A stretch of 33,423 nt of DNA from Fidelibacterota bacterium (GCA_030603165.1 JAUVYH010000014.1:1-33423); one strand, 5' to 3'. Positions 17,382 to 26,357 are shown, counted from the first letter of the stretch. The notes: generated by a model from the sequence alone, not told the origin. Numbers and translations: made by a program.

Positions 17382-19592
17382 TTAATTTGGCGTCAGTGTC
17401 AATATACGAGCGCCGTTTTGCATCAGCGAAAAACGATTTCCCGAATTAAATGAAATCTGTCTGAAAGCAATCTGCGAAGACCGGGAAATAGCCGATGTCT
17501 TTTTAATTTCCCGGCTGGATATATGGATTGTTGGTTGCGGAATTAGATTTATTAAAAATGTAACCCGGTTCAATGTAGCCGGATCAGCTGTATTACTTCG
17601 CGTCCACTCGGGAAAATTTGGCGAGAATGTCTCTGAAAGTAGATTGAGGGTTTCCCGAAATGCTTTCAACACAATTGATTTACGACGCTCAATGATGTCG
17701 AGTGTGCGGATATCATCGAACCAGGAAGATTCGCCCCGATGAAACAGGAATAATAAATTCAAGAAGGACTCGTCCGTAAGCCGGTCAAATTGGGAGTATA
17801 ATTGGGCGTCGGCAAGATCCATTTCATCCTGATAAACAAGACGTCGCAGCTGCGCTAAAAACGTATTAAAAATTGTCGATGCTATGGATGCCGCCGACAT
17901 CCTGCAATTCCAGCTTTTCAGAATATCATAGGCTCTCTGTTGTTGATAAGTGCTTAAATCCGAATCCGCTACAATTTCGAAAAACAGGGGAAGTATCATT
18001 TCAGCCTGCCGGTTTACAGGGCATTCTTGGTAAGAGATGATATCATTATATGATAACAGGGTGTCTTGACGGAAAACGTCACATTGAAGCGGGGCTGATT
18101 TAGATATACTATCCGGGTAAATTTGCTGATGGTGAATCATTCCGCTTGCTGGATTAAAGTAGCGAAAAAGGTGCTTGATGGGATACACAAATCCCGGTTC
18201 GTAAATTCTGGAAAGTGTTGATAATCGTTCTGCAAAGGGATCTATCGCCAAATCGGAAGTATATTGAGCGGTTCCGATGTTCTCATCAGTATCGATAAAA
18301 TCAACTTCGATGGCAGGGATCACATGCTGTCCGACGGCTTCTTTGAACATATTCCACGATGAACAATAGTTGAGTAAATACAGCCCTTTAAAATCATCGG
18401 AAAATTCCAATCCCAGCCACTTCAGGGAAATGCAGTATCCTGGACCGTTTTTATCACCGGGGCAATGCCCGATAACGGGCCCAAAAAGGGTTGATTGAAT
18501 CAGGATCGTAGAGTCATTCCCATTGTGTGTGTGCAGGCGCTCTTTGCTTGTTTTAAAGGGCAGCCATTGGTTTTTATATCGATAGTTTGATTTGTCTTCG
18601 GATACGGGCGACAGAATTAATTCCATATTATCAACCGGACGAATTGTAACATTCCAGGCGATTGTGGAATTATGCCCGGATAAGATAAAGGGTATGCCCG
18701 GGATGATCATACCGGCAACGTTCAGATCGGGGCTGACCAGCTCATGGATTTCGTGATAATTGCATAAAAATGCCGGTAGTTGACCGCCCAGGGCGGAACC
18801 GGATTTTTTAAAATGTTTTGATGAAAAAACCCAGCTATGCTCCAGGTTTTCAGGTGTAATTTCAAGAAAATCGAGTAGTTGAGTATTCTGCCGGATGTAA
18901 TCATTTAAGATTTTGAAAAACCGGGTATTGAACTTCGGGAAATTGTCCGGAGGCAAGTTTTGGATTGCCGGAAATCCTTCCATGACTTTTGTATTACCAT
19001 ATACCTCCAATAGTTTATAAAATACTACTTTTTGCAGCGCCTGGTCGGAGAGAAGCCATGCCAGCATACGATAAACAGCGAGGCAGTCTGCCGGTTTCCA
19101 GGGGGTCGGAGAATAACGCTGCCATTTGAATTCCCGTGGTAATCGGAAACGGTGTTGATCTATATAACTATTTATTCCGTCGCAATATGCCTGGAGCAAC
19201 CCGGCTACTTCGGGATCGATCCACTGAGGGAAACTTTCCGCATTGGAAGCGAATCCCATGGTACGGGACAGGATGTCAATATCCAGGGTTGATTCTCCAT
19301 AGGCTTCCGATAATATACCGTTGGCAGCCCGAAGATAATTATCCATTTGGGGCAGGTGCCTTGAGGCATGCACATATCCCATGGCTTTGTAAATGTCCTG
19401 GTTGTTCTCTGCGTAGAAGTGGCAGTTTCCGTTGCTGTCGGTAAGTACTTCAACAGGTGATTGTAATGATGGTAGTTTGAGAGTGCCTTCCACAGGCAAT
19501 TCAGGTTCCTGAAAATACAGATATCCTGTTCCGGCGATGATAGCAAAGAGAAACCCGCAGTAAAATAATATTTTTCGAATCCGTCGGTTCAT
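17382..19592 (-). CDS. Penicillin-acylase-fold (Ntn hydrolase family) protein lacking the Ser nucleophile
   Basis: 736-aa protein of the penicillin acylase / penicillin amidase family, exported and held by an N-terminal membrane segment (~8-26). The alpha-domain features are present (PVEVLTDSNGNCHFYAENNQDIYKAMGYVHA at ~46-76 by position, and YCDGINSYI at 136-144). Family members self-cleave before a Ser in the motif S-N-x-W; the equivalent stretch here is E251-H-S-W254, so the nucleophile position holds Glu. The normally following N-D-P-H-L is degenerate (CNYHEI). The later GHNSTIAWNVT is conserved. It therefore probably cannot process itself in the usual way. It is 3 bp downstream of the M28 peptidase gene, so the two are likely co-transcribed. 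Confidence 0.85.
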   Translation of the reverse strand: MNRRIRKILFYCGFLFAIIAGTGYLYFQEPELPVEGTLKLPSLQSPVEVLTDSNGNCHFYAENNQDIYKAMGYVHASRHLPQMDNYLRAANGILSEAYGESTLDIDILSRTMGFASNAESFPQWIDPEVAGLLQAYCDGINSYIDQHRFRLPREFKWQRYSPTPWKPADCLAVYRMLAWLLSDQALQKVVFYKLLEVYGNTKVMEGFPAIQNLPPDNFPKFNTRFFKILNDYIRQNTQLLDFLEITPENLEHSWVFSSKHFKKSGSALGGQLPAFLCNYHEIHELVSPDLNVAGMIIPGIPFILSGHNSTIAWNVTIRPVDNMELILSPVSEDKSNYRYKNQWLPFKTSKERLHTHNGNDSTILIQSTLFGPVIGHCPGDKNGPGYCISLKWLGLEFSDDFKGLYLLNYCSSWNMFKEAVGQHVIPAIEVDFIDTDENIGTAQYTSDLAIDPFAERLSTLSRIYEPGFVYPIKHLFRYFNPASGMIHHQQIYPDSISKSAPLQCDVFRQDTLLSYNDIISYQECPVNRQAEMILPLFFEIVADSDLSTYQQQRAYDILKSWNCRMSAASIASTIFNTFLAQLRRLVYQDEMDLADAQLYSQFDRLTDESFLNLLFLFHRGESSWFDDIRTLDIIERRKSIVLKAFRETLNLLSETFSPNFPEWTRSNTADPATLNRVTFLINLIPQPTIHISSREIKKTSAISRSSQIAFRQISFNSGNRFSLMQNGARILTLTPN

Positions 19593-19595
19593 TAA

Positions 19596-20747
19596 TTATT
19601 TAGAATCAATTTTTGTTATCAGATCAGCGGTAAAATCCACGGCATGTTGAATAGTGTTATAGTCAATATTATCGATGGTGTCGCTATACCAGTGCCAGTT
19701 GGGAATAAGTCCCTGATCATCCAGGGCAATTAAAGTAGTGCTCGGATATCCGTGCTGGGTAAAAACCAGGGCGTCGAAATAAGCGCGCCTGTATTCCAGC
19801 GGACGAATATCGGAGTATTCCGGCTGTTCAGCCAGCGAACCGCACAAATTAATAAGCGATTCGTCGTACTTATAGTATAACAACATTCCTTCGCCGGTGG
19901 CATAATGAAGATTGCCGTAACCGATATTATCCAGATTGATCAGGAAAGTACTATCTACCGGCAAATCCGCATAATGCTGATCGAGAAAGGCTTTGGCGCC
20001 CTGAATACCGGCTTCTTCGCAGCCGGTAAAAACGATCCAGAGATTGCTGTTTTGCAGTGGAGAGTTTTTCAGGCGTTCTGCAATTTCGAAGACAGCCGCT
20101 ACGCCTGAGCCGTTATCGTTGATTCCGGGCACAAAACGGTGGACTACTTCGCGATGAATATGTATAATGATGTTCACTAAATGATTTAAAGTAAGCAGTC
20201 CGCAAACGATTTTAAACCAGATCGTTGCTCCCCAGTAATCGCCCATATATGCCCAAATGATCGATGCAATACCGATGTAAGTGTTTAAGAGAAATGTTTT
20301 TCGGAAGTTTTTCACCATATTCGGAGCAAAGATAGAAGACGCCCTGGCGCTGTCGTAGTGTGCCATCAAAATGATGTTTCTGGCGGATTCCTGTTGCGCC
20401 GGAATTTTGGCAACCACATTTTGCGATATTTTCTTAGGTATAAGTTTTTTGAAGATTGTTGAATGTCCCATAAAATGGCGGGCGTAAGACCAGAAACCGA
20501 GTAACACGATAGCCGTTCCCAGCTTGGCAAGCCATGGACTGATTATCAAACCGGCAATCATCAGAATAGAAATCAGGATGACTTCCCAGGAATACGTGGA
20601 AATGGCTTTAAAAGATTCGATATCGGTTGTGATTTTTTCTTTGTCGAGGGCTTGCTCCAGAAATTCCGCCGCTTTTTTTTCTTCGTTGGATGTGGCTCCC
20701 CGGTGGGGAAATGATGAGAGTTGTTTTAAAATTTCTTTTGCCTTCAT
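19596..20747 (-). CDS. M28 family zinc aminopeptidase with membrane segments
   Basis: Peptidase of the M28 family, 383 aa from the ATG at 20747 (an in-frame GTG at 20783 would add 12 residues). Probable zinc ligands and catalytic residues: His130 in MAHYDS, Asp211 in GINDNGSG, Glu244/Glu245 in GCEEAG, Asp273 in LDNIG and His352 in WHWYSDT. Hydrophobic stretches at ~56-88 look like two membrane helices before the catalytic domain. A further hydrophobic insertion (~155-196) separates the first His from the Asp, which is unusual for M28. The catalytic residues are complete, so it is likely active, perhaps at the membrane. It lies just upstream of the penicillin-acylase-like gene. Confidence 0.9.
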   Translation of the reverse strand: MKAKEILKQLSSFPHRGATSNEEKKAAEFLEQALDKEKITTDIESFKAISTYSWEVILISILMIAGLIISPWLAKLGTAIVLLGFWSYARHFMGHSTIFKKLIPKKISQNVVAKIPAQQESARNIILMAHYDSARASSIFAPNMVKNFRKTFLLNTYIGIASIIWAYMGDYWGATIWFKIVCGLLTLNHLVNIIIHIHREVVHRFVPGINDNGSGVAAVFEIAERLKNSPLQNSNLWIVFTGCEEAGIQGAKAFLDQHYADLPVDSTFLINLDNIGYGNLHYATGEGMLLYYKYDESLINLCGSLAEQPEYSDIRPLEYRRAYFDALVFTQHGYPSTTLIALDDQGLIPNWHWYSDTIDNIDYNTIQHAVDFTADLITKIDSK

Positions 20748-20847
20748 AATGACACAAATATACTTGATTTTCACAGGAGCCACAAGAGGAGAAAAAAATA
20801 TTTCGCTTTTGTGGAATATGTTCTAAATTACACCGCTTTTTAGCAGT

Positions 20848-20920
20848 GGCTCGGTAGCTCAGTCGGTAGAGCAGGGGACTGAAAATCCCTGTGTCGGCAG
20901 TTCGATTCTGTCCCGAGCCA
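20848..20920 (+). tRNA. tRNA-Phe (GAA)
   Basis: 73 nt folding as a cloverleaf: acceptor GGCTCGG/CCGAGCC, D arm TAGCTCAGTCGGTAGAGC, anticodon stem GGGGA/TCCCT with loop CTGAAAA (anticodon GAA), T arm GGCAG-TTCGATT-CTGTC, discriminator A. CCA is not encoded. It stands alone. Confidence 0.97.
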
Positions 20921-20929
20921 CACCCTATT

Positions 20930-20955
20930 TCCCGTCGGTAAACGGCGGGATTTTT
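20930..20955 (+). terminator. Rho-independent terminator after tRNA-Phe
   Basis: TCCCGTC (20930-20936) pairs with GGCGGGA (20944-20950), including one G-U pair, across a 7-nt loop, followed by TTTTT (20951-20955). Confidence 0.8.
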
Positions 20956-21120
20956 GTTAATAAAGGTCTGGCTCCGAAAACCCGAAAACATGTATATTTA
21001 TGTATATTTTGACATCTGAAACGGGATACTGGCGGGATACCGAAAAATGTAAATATTTCACACTTAGTATGTAAATTTGATATTATCTCTACGAAGTATG
21101 ATTGCTTTATATTACTGAAA

Positions 21121-21156
21121 AGGTGGGCCCACCGAACCGACGGATTATGAGTCCGG
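21121..21156 (-). other. tRNA-like fragment with a CAT anticodon arm
   Basis: On the minus strand GGACTCATAATCC has the form of an anticodon arm (CAT, Met or Ile2), followed by GTCGGTTCGGTGGGCCCACC, which resembles a tRNA 3' part with most of the T arm deleted. It may be a relic of an integration site. Not a functional tRNA. Confidence 0.35.
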
Positions 21157-21204
21157 ATTTTGTCGACGAGAATAAATTCAGAACTCCTGACCTCTCGTAA
21201 ATAT

Positions 21205-23131
21205 TTATGTTACAGATTTATAGATTAATCGTAGATTAGTGCCGGGATATTTTGTTTCTGTATTGTTTAATAACTCACACATTTTCACGACCGCCCTATT
21301 TGCTCTTGGGATTGATAAGGAATGTAATCGCACTGTTAATTCCTGTTTTTCATAATCCGGTAAAATATCTGCATCAGATTTAATTATTTCTTTGACCGGC
21401 ATTCTGCCTTCATTATGTCCTTTTTTATAATAATGATTAATGAGATTAGTAAAAGCTGTCTCAGCTCTATAACATATCATTTTCATTGTGTTCATAAATA
21501 ATTTGCCTTCAGTTTTTAATTTGTTATATCTTTTTTCTTCGGGCATCTCTCCTATTTTGATATGATAGTTATGTTTTTTTCTTTCGGCAATATTTTTATC
21601 CAATTCCTTTTCCAGTTTATCTAATTCTTCTTTGATTTCAAACTGTTCTTTTAAGTATTTTTCTATCAGATCCAATTTTTCTTCTATATTCTTGTCTATT
21701 AGCTGATATAGTTTTGCTTGCCGTCTGCTTATTTTCTCGCGTATCATTTTTATTTTATAAGTAAGTTTACTGTACGTCGGATTGACTACTTTGAAGCCCT
21801 TATCTATTTGTAAAATATCATATTCGACTATCCTATCAAGGTCGTAATCTTGGCGTAAATACCTGAAAAAGTTTTCTTGTCCCCATCTGGAAAACATCTT
21901 TCCGGCAACCAGGGATTTACTGATTTTAAAATCCGTACTTATTATGCTGGTTTGATGACCCCCCGGATTCAATTTCCTGATTTCACGCATTTTCATATCC
22001 TCTAAGTTGATCTCCCTTTCAGATATATCCATTTTTACTTCTTTGCCGATTACTTCCGTTGTAACTTCTTTGAACTCTTCAATGCTCCAGTTGTCTTTTA
22101 CGTTTTTATTATATGTTATTACCGCCACCCTGTGTTCTTGCCATAATTTCTTAAAAAAGGACGGACTGTAAGCCTCTCTGTCAAATACGAGAATAAATCG
22201 GGGCAGTAGAGGATCTTTCTCCAGCGTCTCCTTGCTTACAGGTATGGATATCGATTCTTTAAGCTGAGGCAATATTTCCGTTAATATTATTTCCTGTGCC
22301 AAAGGCATTCCTTCGGAGCAATTTTTCATTAACTTCACCTGTCACCACTAAATAGGGCATTCCTAAATGATTGTTTACCCAAAATTCTGTAATACCAGGC
22401 ATGCACAACTTTTGCCTGGCTATATGTTTTTTACCCAGATTGGCTTTTTTTCCGTGGTAAACCTGTATATGTCCGTCTACATAAAAATAGGTTGTACCTT
22501 CTTGCTCTACCCATTCCTTTCCCAACTCTATATTAAACCTAAATTGAGCGATTTATGTAACACAAACACTCTTGTTTGTGAAGAGAGTATGAAATAAATG
22601 CAGTAAACCAAATAGGTAGGAGTAAGTCATTGAAAGAATCGACGTTGTCATGTTCAGAATCGCTCAATTTAGGTTAAAATCAGAGGCTTTTCCTTTTTCA
22701 ATTATCTCACTAATCTTATTGCGAAGGCACTTTGTTTCAGGAATTCTGTCCATTCCAAGTATTTTTCCCCATTCACCGGGGCTGCAATTTTTCAACTGCT
22801 CAGGATTCTTAATTCTGCTTAACGCCATGAATGATAGTAAAATAATTATCTGCATGAATCCATAATAGCCCTTGCGTAATTTTCCATATATGGATTTACT
22901 TTTAAGAAGACCTTGACTCAATAAAGCAGGCAATAAAAATAATACACCGCCGTTACAAACATTATGGCTTCTTTCAAATTCTATTTCGCACTGTTCCTGA
23001 TCGCCTAGTGAAGTGGATATACGTTCATCTATTCTATGGGTAGCAATACCCAATGATTCTTCACCTGCTCTAGCGTCATCTATTGTGCGTTCTGTGCGGT
23101 TTGTGGCTGTTGCCGGCCGGACTATTCGCTC
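21205..23131 (-). pseudogene. DDE transposase (catalytic part), interrupted by a MITE and a frameshift
   Basis: Fragments of one transposase read in order: 23131-22664, 22525-22259 and 22338-21205. The catalytic acids are recognisable: the first Asp in FYVDGHIQVYHGK, the second in LVFDREAYSP and a Glu in RWGQENFFRYLRQDY. The family is the large group simply annotated as putative transposase, with a YVDGHVRVYHG signature. Two lesions are seen: the 136-bp MITE at 22538-22673, whose removal restores the frame, and a one-base shift near 22320-22330 in an A5 run (EVNEK is in one frame and NCSEG in the other). The N-terminal part joins the HTH gene by a -1 frameshift at an A9 run. The intact fusion would have been about 740 aa. 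Confidence 0.85.
22538..22673. mobile_element. 136-bp MITE with perfect 16-bp terminal inverted repeats
   Basis: Ends CCTAAATTGAGCGATT (22538-22553) and AATCGCTCAATTTAGG (22658-22673) are exact reverse complements. They are directly flanked by TTAAA at 22533-22537 and 22674-22678, a 5-bp target-site duplication. Removing the element and one TTAAA joins ...KGKASDFN and IELGKEWVEQ... in frame. Inside, CACAAAC/GTTTGTG form a small hairpin. It encodes no protein, so it must depend on a transposase elsewhere. Confidence 0.93.
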
Positions 23132-23577
23132 TTTTTTTTTAGATTGCCTTTGTTAATATGATACCTGATAGTGCCTTCCTTTACACCTAATCTCCTGGCA
23201 ACAGTACTGTTATTCATCCCGGAATCTATATATTCCCGGGCGGTCTGAAGCTTATCACTATTCATCTTATAGCAACTTCCGGCCCTCGTCCCGACTTTGA
23301 AAAATGCTTCGGATCCCCCTTCACGAAGTTTCTTAACATATCTTAATATATTTCTATATGGCACTCCAAGAGCCCTGTGAACATCAATGGGACTACATAA
23401 ACCCGCATTTATCAAATGTGATATTATAAATTGAAAACTATTTCGGTCTTCTTTTGCATGGGAAAAAATAGGTGAACCGCCATTAATATAATTAACGATG
23501 CCGTCCTTCTCAAATAAACCTAAACTGCTATTTATCAGTTTTGTCGTTTTGGGAAATAGGGGTAATTTCAATTGCAT
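23122..23577 (-). CDS. HTH protein of the insertion sequence (OrfA-like)
   Basis: 151 aa from the ATG at 23577, which has AAGGAGA just upstream; an in-frame start at 23622 lacks this. It carries two helix-turn-helix stretches: SPIDVHRALGVPYRNILRYVKKL, and near the C-terminus NNSTVARRLGVKEGTIRYHI. It ends shortly after an A9G run (23131-23140), and in the -1 frame the sequence continues without stops into the transposase. It is therefore probably the unshifted product and DNA-binding part of the transposase. Confidence 0.8.
   Translation of the reverse strand: MQLKLPLFPKTTKLINSSLGLFEKDGIVNYINGGSPIFSHAKEDRNSFQFIISHLINAGLCSPIDVHRALGVPYRNILRYVKKLREGGSEAFFKVGTRAGSCYKMNSDKLQTAREYIDSGMNNSTVARRLGVKEGTIRYHINKGNLKKKSE
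23131..23140 (-). other. A9G slippery site for -1 frameshifting
   Basis: On the minus strand the HTH frame reads CTA-AAA-AAA-AAG then AGC-GAA-stop. It contains the heptamer A-AAA-AAG used for -1 frameshifting in many insertion sequences. A -1 shift gives KERIVRPATATNRTERTIDD and continues into the transposase. Transcriptional slippage on A9 would do the same. Confidence 0.7.
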
Positions 23578-23993
23578 TGGTTCTCCTTTTTGTTTCTGTA
23601 TGGAATATATGTTTTTTAACAAAACATAAAAATAATAAAATATTGTGATATGTTTATTTTACGAAAAGTGAAACGAGGTATTTATAGTATGTTCTTGTTT
23701 TTACTAAATTTATGCTTTCACGAGGTCAGGAGCTCTGAAATTGTCATCTGCAATGTAGCTGCAATTTGGATTTAACAATGGCAGATGATCACATAATAAT
23801 GAATCATAAATTTGAAAGTGTAAACCATGCCTTTGATTATTCTTATAAAAATTGGACTTTGCCGAAAGTACCAAATTATAGCAATTAATCAATCGCTCAG
23901 TTTACACTATTATTATTATGGATTAAGGATATTCAAAAAGAGAAAATTATTTGTTGATCTGGTTGAAAATCAAGGCGTACCAAAATCTAAAGC

Positions 23994-24182
23994 GTGTCAG
24001 TGTATCATTCAATCCATTCGCTACGTCGTATCTATGCTACACAGCTATATAAAGCCAGCGGTCATAACCTGCGAATGGTTCAGAAGAAATTGGTGCATAT
24101 CAATATCCAGACAACTGCTGTTCACTTTGATGTAATGGATGATGATGTCAATGACGCCCTGGAACAATTGGAAGAGTCGTAA
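23994..24182 (+). pseudogene. Tyrosine recombinase C-terminal fragment
   Basis: The frame encodes HSLRRIYATQLYKASGHN, LRMVQKKLVHINIQTTAVHF and an acidic tail, matching the end of phage-type integrases: HxxR box, then L-(G)-H...TTxxY. The Gly before His is Val and the catalytic Tyr position is His, so it would be inactive even if complete. The N-terminal and central domains are missing. A neighbouring frame upstream (23935-24000) reads KLFVDLVENQGVPKSKA and may be the frameshifted preceding part. It lies just beyond the insertion sequence and about 3 kb from tRNA-Phe. Confidence 0.7.
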
Positions 24183-24283
24183 GGCTTTTCTTTTAGGATA
24201 GATTTTAAGGTTTTTTGGATATATATTTTCCCACTTCCATATGAACAGGGATCATTTCGGCAAACTTTATTTTTTGGTGTATC

Positions 24284-26302
24284 TTAAACTTTTACGGTCG
24301 CAGAGATAATGCCTTGTTTTATTTTCCATTCATTAGCCATCTTACGGAATCGATAATCAGCGTGCTCAAACAACATCTGATAAGAACGACAGAAATGGTT
24401 CAACTTTTGATCACGTGAATCCCGGATGCGGTCTTTAATACACCCGCCCCAGCAATGATTAAGCCAGGGACATTGGATACACTTATTTGGCAGATATGCT
24501 TTTAATCGGCCAAATTCATGCTGTTTATCCGAATTGAGTAAATCGATCAACTGGGTTTTTAGCAAATTGCCTAGTTTCCACTGAGGTTCTACAAAGAAAT
24601 CACAAGAGAAAACGTCTCCATTATGCTCTACAACGATATATGTACCGCATTCTTTTTGTAATGTGCATTCTGGGACATCTACACCGATATACGTATGGAA
24701 AAGGGATTCAAAATGGCGAATAGAAGTCCTATGTGTGCCATTGGCGAAGTCGGCTTGCCAGAGGTCGAATATTTTACATAAAAAATTCCCGTAGGCTTCC
24801 GCCGATACCGAGAACGATGCCGCTTTTATCGGGTTTTGCGGATCAGATTCCACAATGGGAATAAATTGCATATACTTGAAGCCCAAGGATTTCAAATACG
24901 TATATATTTCTTCCGGATATTGAGCGGAATAATCGTTAACTACTGACAAAACATTTGTAGCGACACCCTCTTCAAGGAGTAGTTTGGCATTTTCAGCAAC
25001 CTTTTCCCAGGTTCTTCTTTTGTTGATTGTTTTCCGATAATGATCATGAATGTGTTCAGGACCATCAAGTGAAATCCCGACGAGAAAATTGTTTGTTCTC
25101 AGAAATTTGGCCCATGTTTTATCAATTAATATGCCGTTTGTTTGTAGCCCGTTACCAATCTGTTTACCTTTTCCGTATTTTTTTTGGAATTCGATTACTT
25201 TTTCAAAGAAATGCAAACCCATCAATGTCGGTTCACCACCTTGCCATCCAAAAGAGATACTGTCTTCTGATTGTTTCATTGATTGCCGGATGAGTTGTTC
25301 GAGAATATTCTCACTCATTCGATGGACTGATTGAGTATGAAAGAGGTCTTTCTTCTCGAGATAAAAGCAATAATCGCAAGCCAGGTTGCAATCGGGGCCA
25401 GCGGGTTTAACAAGGATAGATTTCAGCGTTTTTTGAATTGAGGTTTTTGGGGTATCTTCTTCTAAAATAATTTTGATGGTCGCGTCTTTCTTCAATTCAT
25501 CGATATAATTTTCAACAGCCTTTTCGCATGCTTCATCATAAAGTCTTTTATAAAGTTTATCTCTGGTCACATCGAAAGGAATCAGTTGTGCGGAACGTTT
25601 TTCATAGACCTTGGCAATGTGGAAACCAAACTGCGTCTCAAAGATCGGACTGATTTGATTTATTTTAAGATTAAAAACAAAGTCTTCAAATTCAGGAACC
25701 ATCTGACCCCGGTGGAAATATCCCAGATCACCACCGCCCCCTGAACAGTCTGAATGTTCGTTGGCAAGTTTTTCATAATTTTTACCGGATTGAAGTTGTT
25801 CCCAGACAAACTCGATTTCCGCTTTTGCTTCTTTTTTTGAGCGGTATCCTTCTATATGTTTCACAATATGGGTAGCATGAACCATCTCAGGTTGTTTAAA
25901 CTGATTTTTGTTTGTGTTGTAATATTGACGTAAAGCCTGTTCTGACGGTTTTGCTACTCCAGATTTTATATTGTCCAGTAGTTGTCCAATTCTTAGTTGT
26001 TCTTCAACATTTGTTTTGGATTCAATTTCTTGAGTTAAGCTGATTATTTGGTTAGGGTCACGCCTTAATTTTTGGACTTCATCGTCAATTACTTTCTTAT
26101 CAATCTGAAAATCTGAATTCCAGGCGGCCTGCTTCAGTAGGGTCCGTTCGATGATATTTTCGCGGGCCCATTCTCCCAACTGTTTTTCCTGTTCTTCGGG
26201 ACTCTGTTCGCTGAATACTATCCTGTAATCGGGACGTAGTCTGTCGATTTCTTCTTTAATCAACGTTTGATCAATTCTTTCATTATTGATTATTAATGCC
26301 AT
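24284..26302 (-). CDS. Fusion of a parvulin-type prolyl isomerase and an anaerobic sulfatase-maturating enzyme (anSME, radical SAM/SPASM)
   Basis: 672 aa from the ATG at 26302 (AGAGG upstream; a TTG at 26344 would add 14 residues). No signal peptide, so cytoplasmic. Residues ~1-130 are a SurA/PpiC-like helical N-region. Residues ~137-236 are a parvulin rotamase domain (MVHATHIVKHI, NEHSDCSGGGGDLGYFHRGQ, MVPEFEDFVFNL, ETQFGFHIAKV). Residues ~295-660 are a complete anSME: the radical SAM cluster CNLACDYC (Cys305, 309, 312), GGEPT (355-359), SLDGP, and the SPASM cysteines 546, 552, 567, 608, 611, 617, 621, 638. Asp568 follows Cys567, as in anSMEs where this Asp is the proposed base. anSMEs oxidise a Cys/Ser in sulfatases to formylglycine. 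The fused isomerase may help present or fold the substrate (inference). Other peptide-modifying SPASM roles are possible but fit less well. Confidence 0.93.
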   Translation of the reverse strand: MALIINNERIDQTLIKEEIDRLRPDYRIVFSEQSPEEQEKQLGEWARENIIERTLLKQAAWNSDFQIDKKVIDDEVQKLRRDPNQIISLTQEIESKTNVEEQLRIGQLLDNIKSGVAKPSEQALRQYYNTNKNQFKQPEMVHATHIVKHIEGYRSKKEAKAEIEFVWEQLQSGKNYEKLANEHSDCSGGGGDLGYFHRGQMVPEFEDFVFNLKINQISPIFETQFGFHIAKVYEKRSAQLIPFDVTRDKLYKRLYDEACEKAVENYIDELKKDATIKIILEEDTPKTSIQKTLKSILVKPAGPDCNLACDYCFYLEKKDLFHTQSVHRMSENILEQLIRQSMKQSEDSISFGWQGGEPTLMGLHFFEKVIEFQKKYGKGKQIGNGLQTNGILIDKTWAKFLRTNNFLVGISLDGPEHIHDHYRKTINKRRTWEKVAENAKLLLEEGVATNVLSVVNDYSAQYPEEIYTYLKSLGFKYMQFIPIVESDPQNPIKAASFSVSAEAYGNFLCKIFDLWQADFANGTHRTSIRHFESLFHTYIGVDVPECTLQKECGTYIVVEHNGDVFSCDFFVEPQWKLGNLLKTQLIDLLNSDKQHEFGRLKAYLPNKCIQCPWLNHCWGGCIKDRIRDSRDQKLNHFCRSYQMLFEHADYRFRKMANEWKIKQGIISATVKV

Positions 26303-26357
26303 TATTATGCCTCTGATTAATGATTTAGGGGTTCGCAACTTCAAATTCCAAACTGCA

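Larger units (their letters stand above)
21177..23740 (-). mobile_element. Insertion sequence of about 2.56 kb, degenerate
   Basis: Bounded by inverted repeats TTCAGAACTCCTGACCTC (21177-21194) and, on the other strand, TTCAGAGCTCCTGACCTC (23722-23739), 17 of 18 identical. It contains an HTH protein and a DDE transposase in the minus orientation. I found no clear target duplication, so the exact ends may be a few bases off. The transposase is broken by a 136-bp MITE and a further frameshift, so this copy is inactive. Confidence 0.75.

Noticed and set aside
20608-20991. Minus-strand open frame of 127 codons covering the tRNA
   Set aside because: Part of it is the antisense translation of tRNA-Phe (GSGQNRTADTGIF), a well-known artefact, and the rest overlaps the M28 gene.
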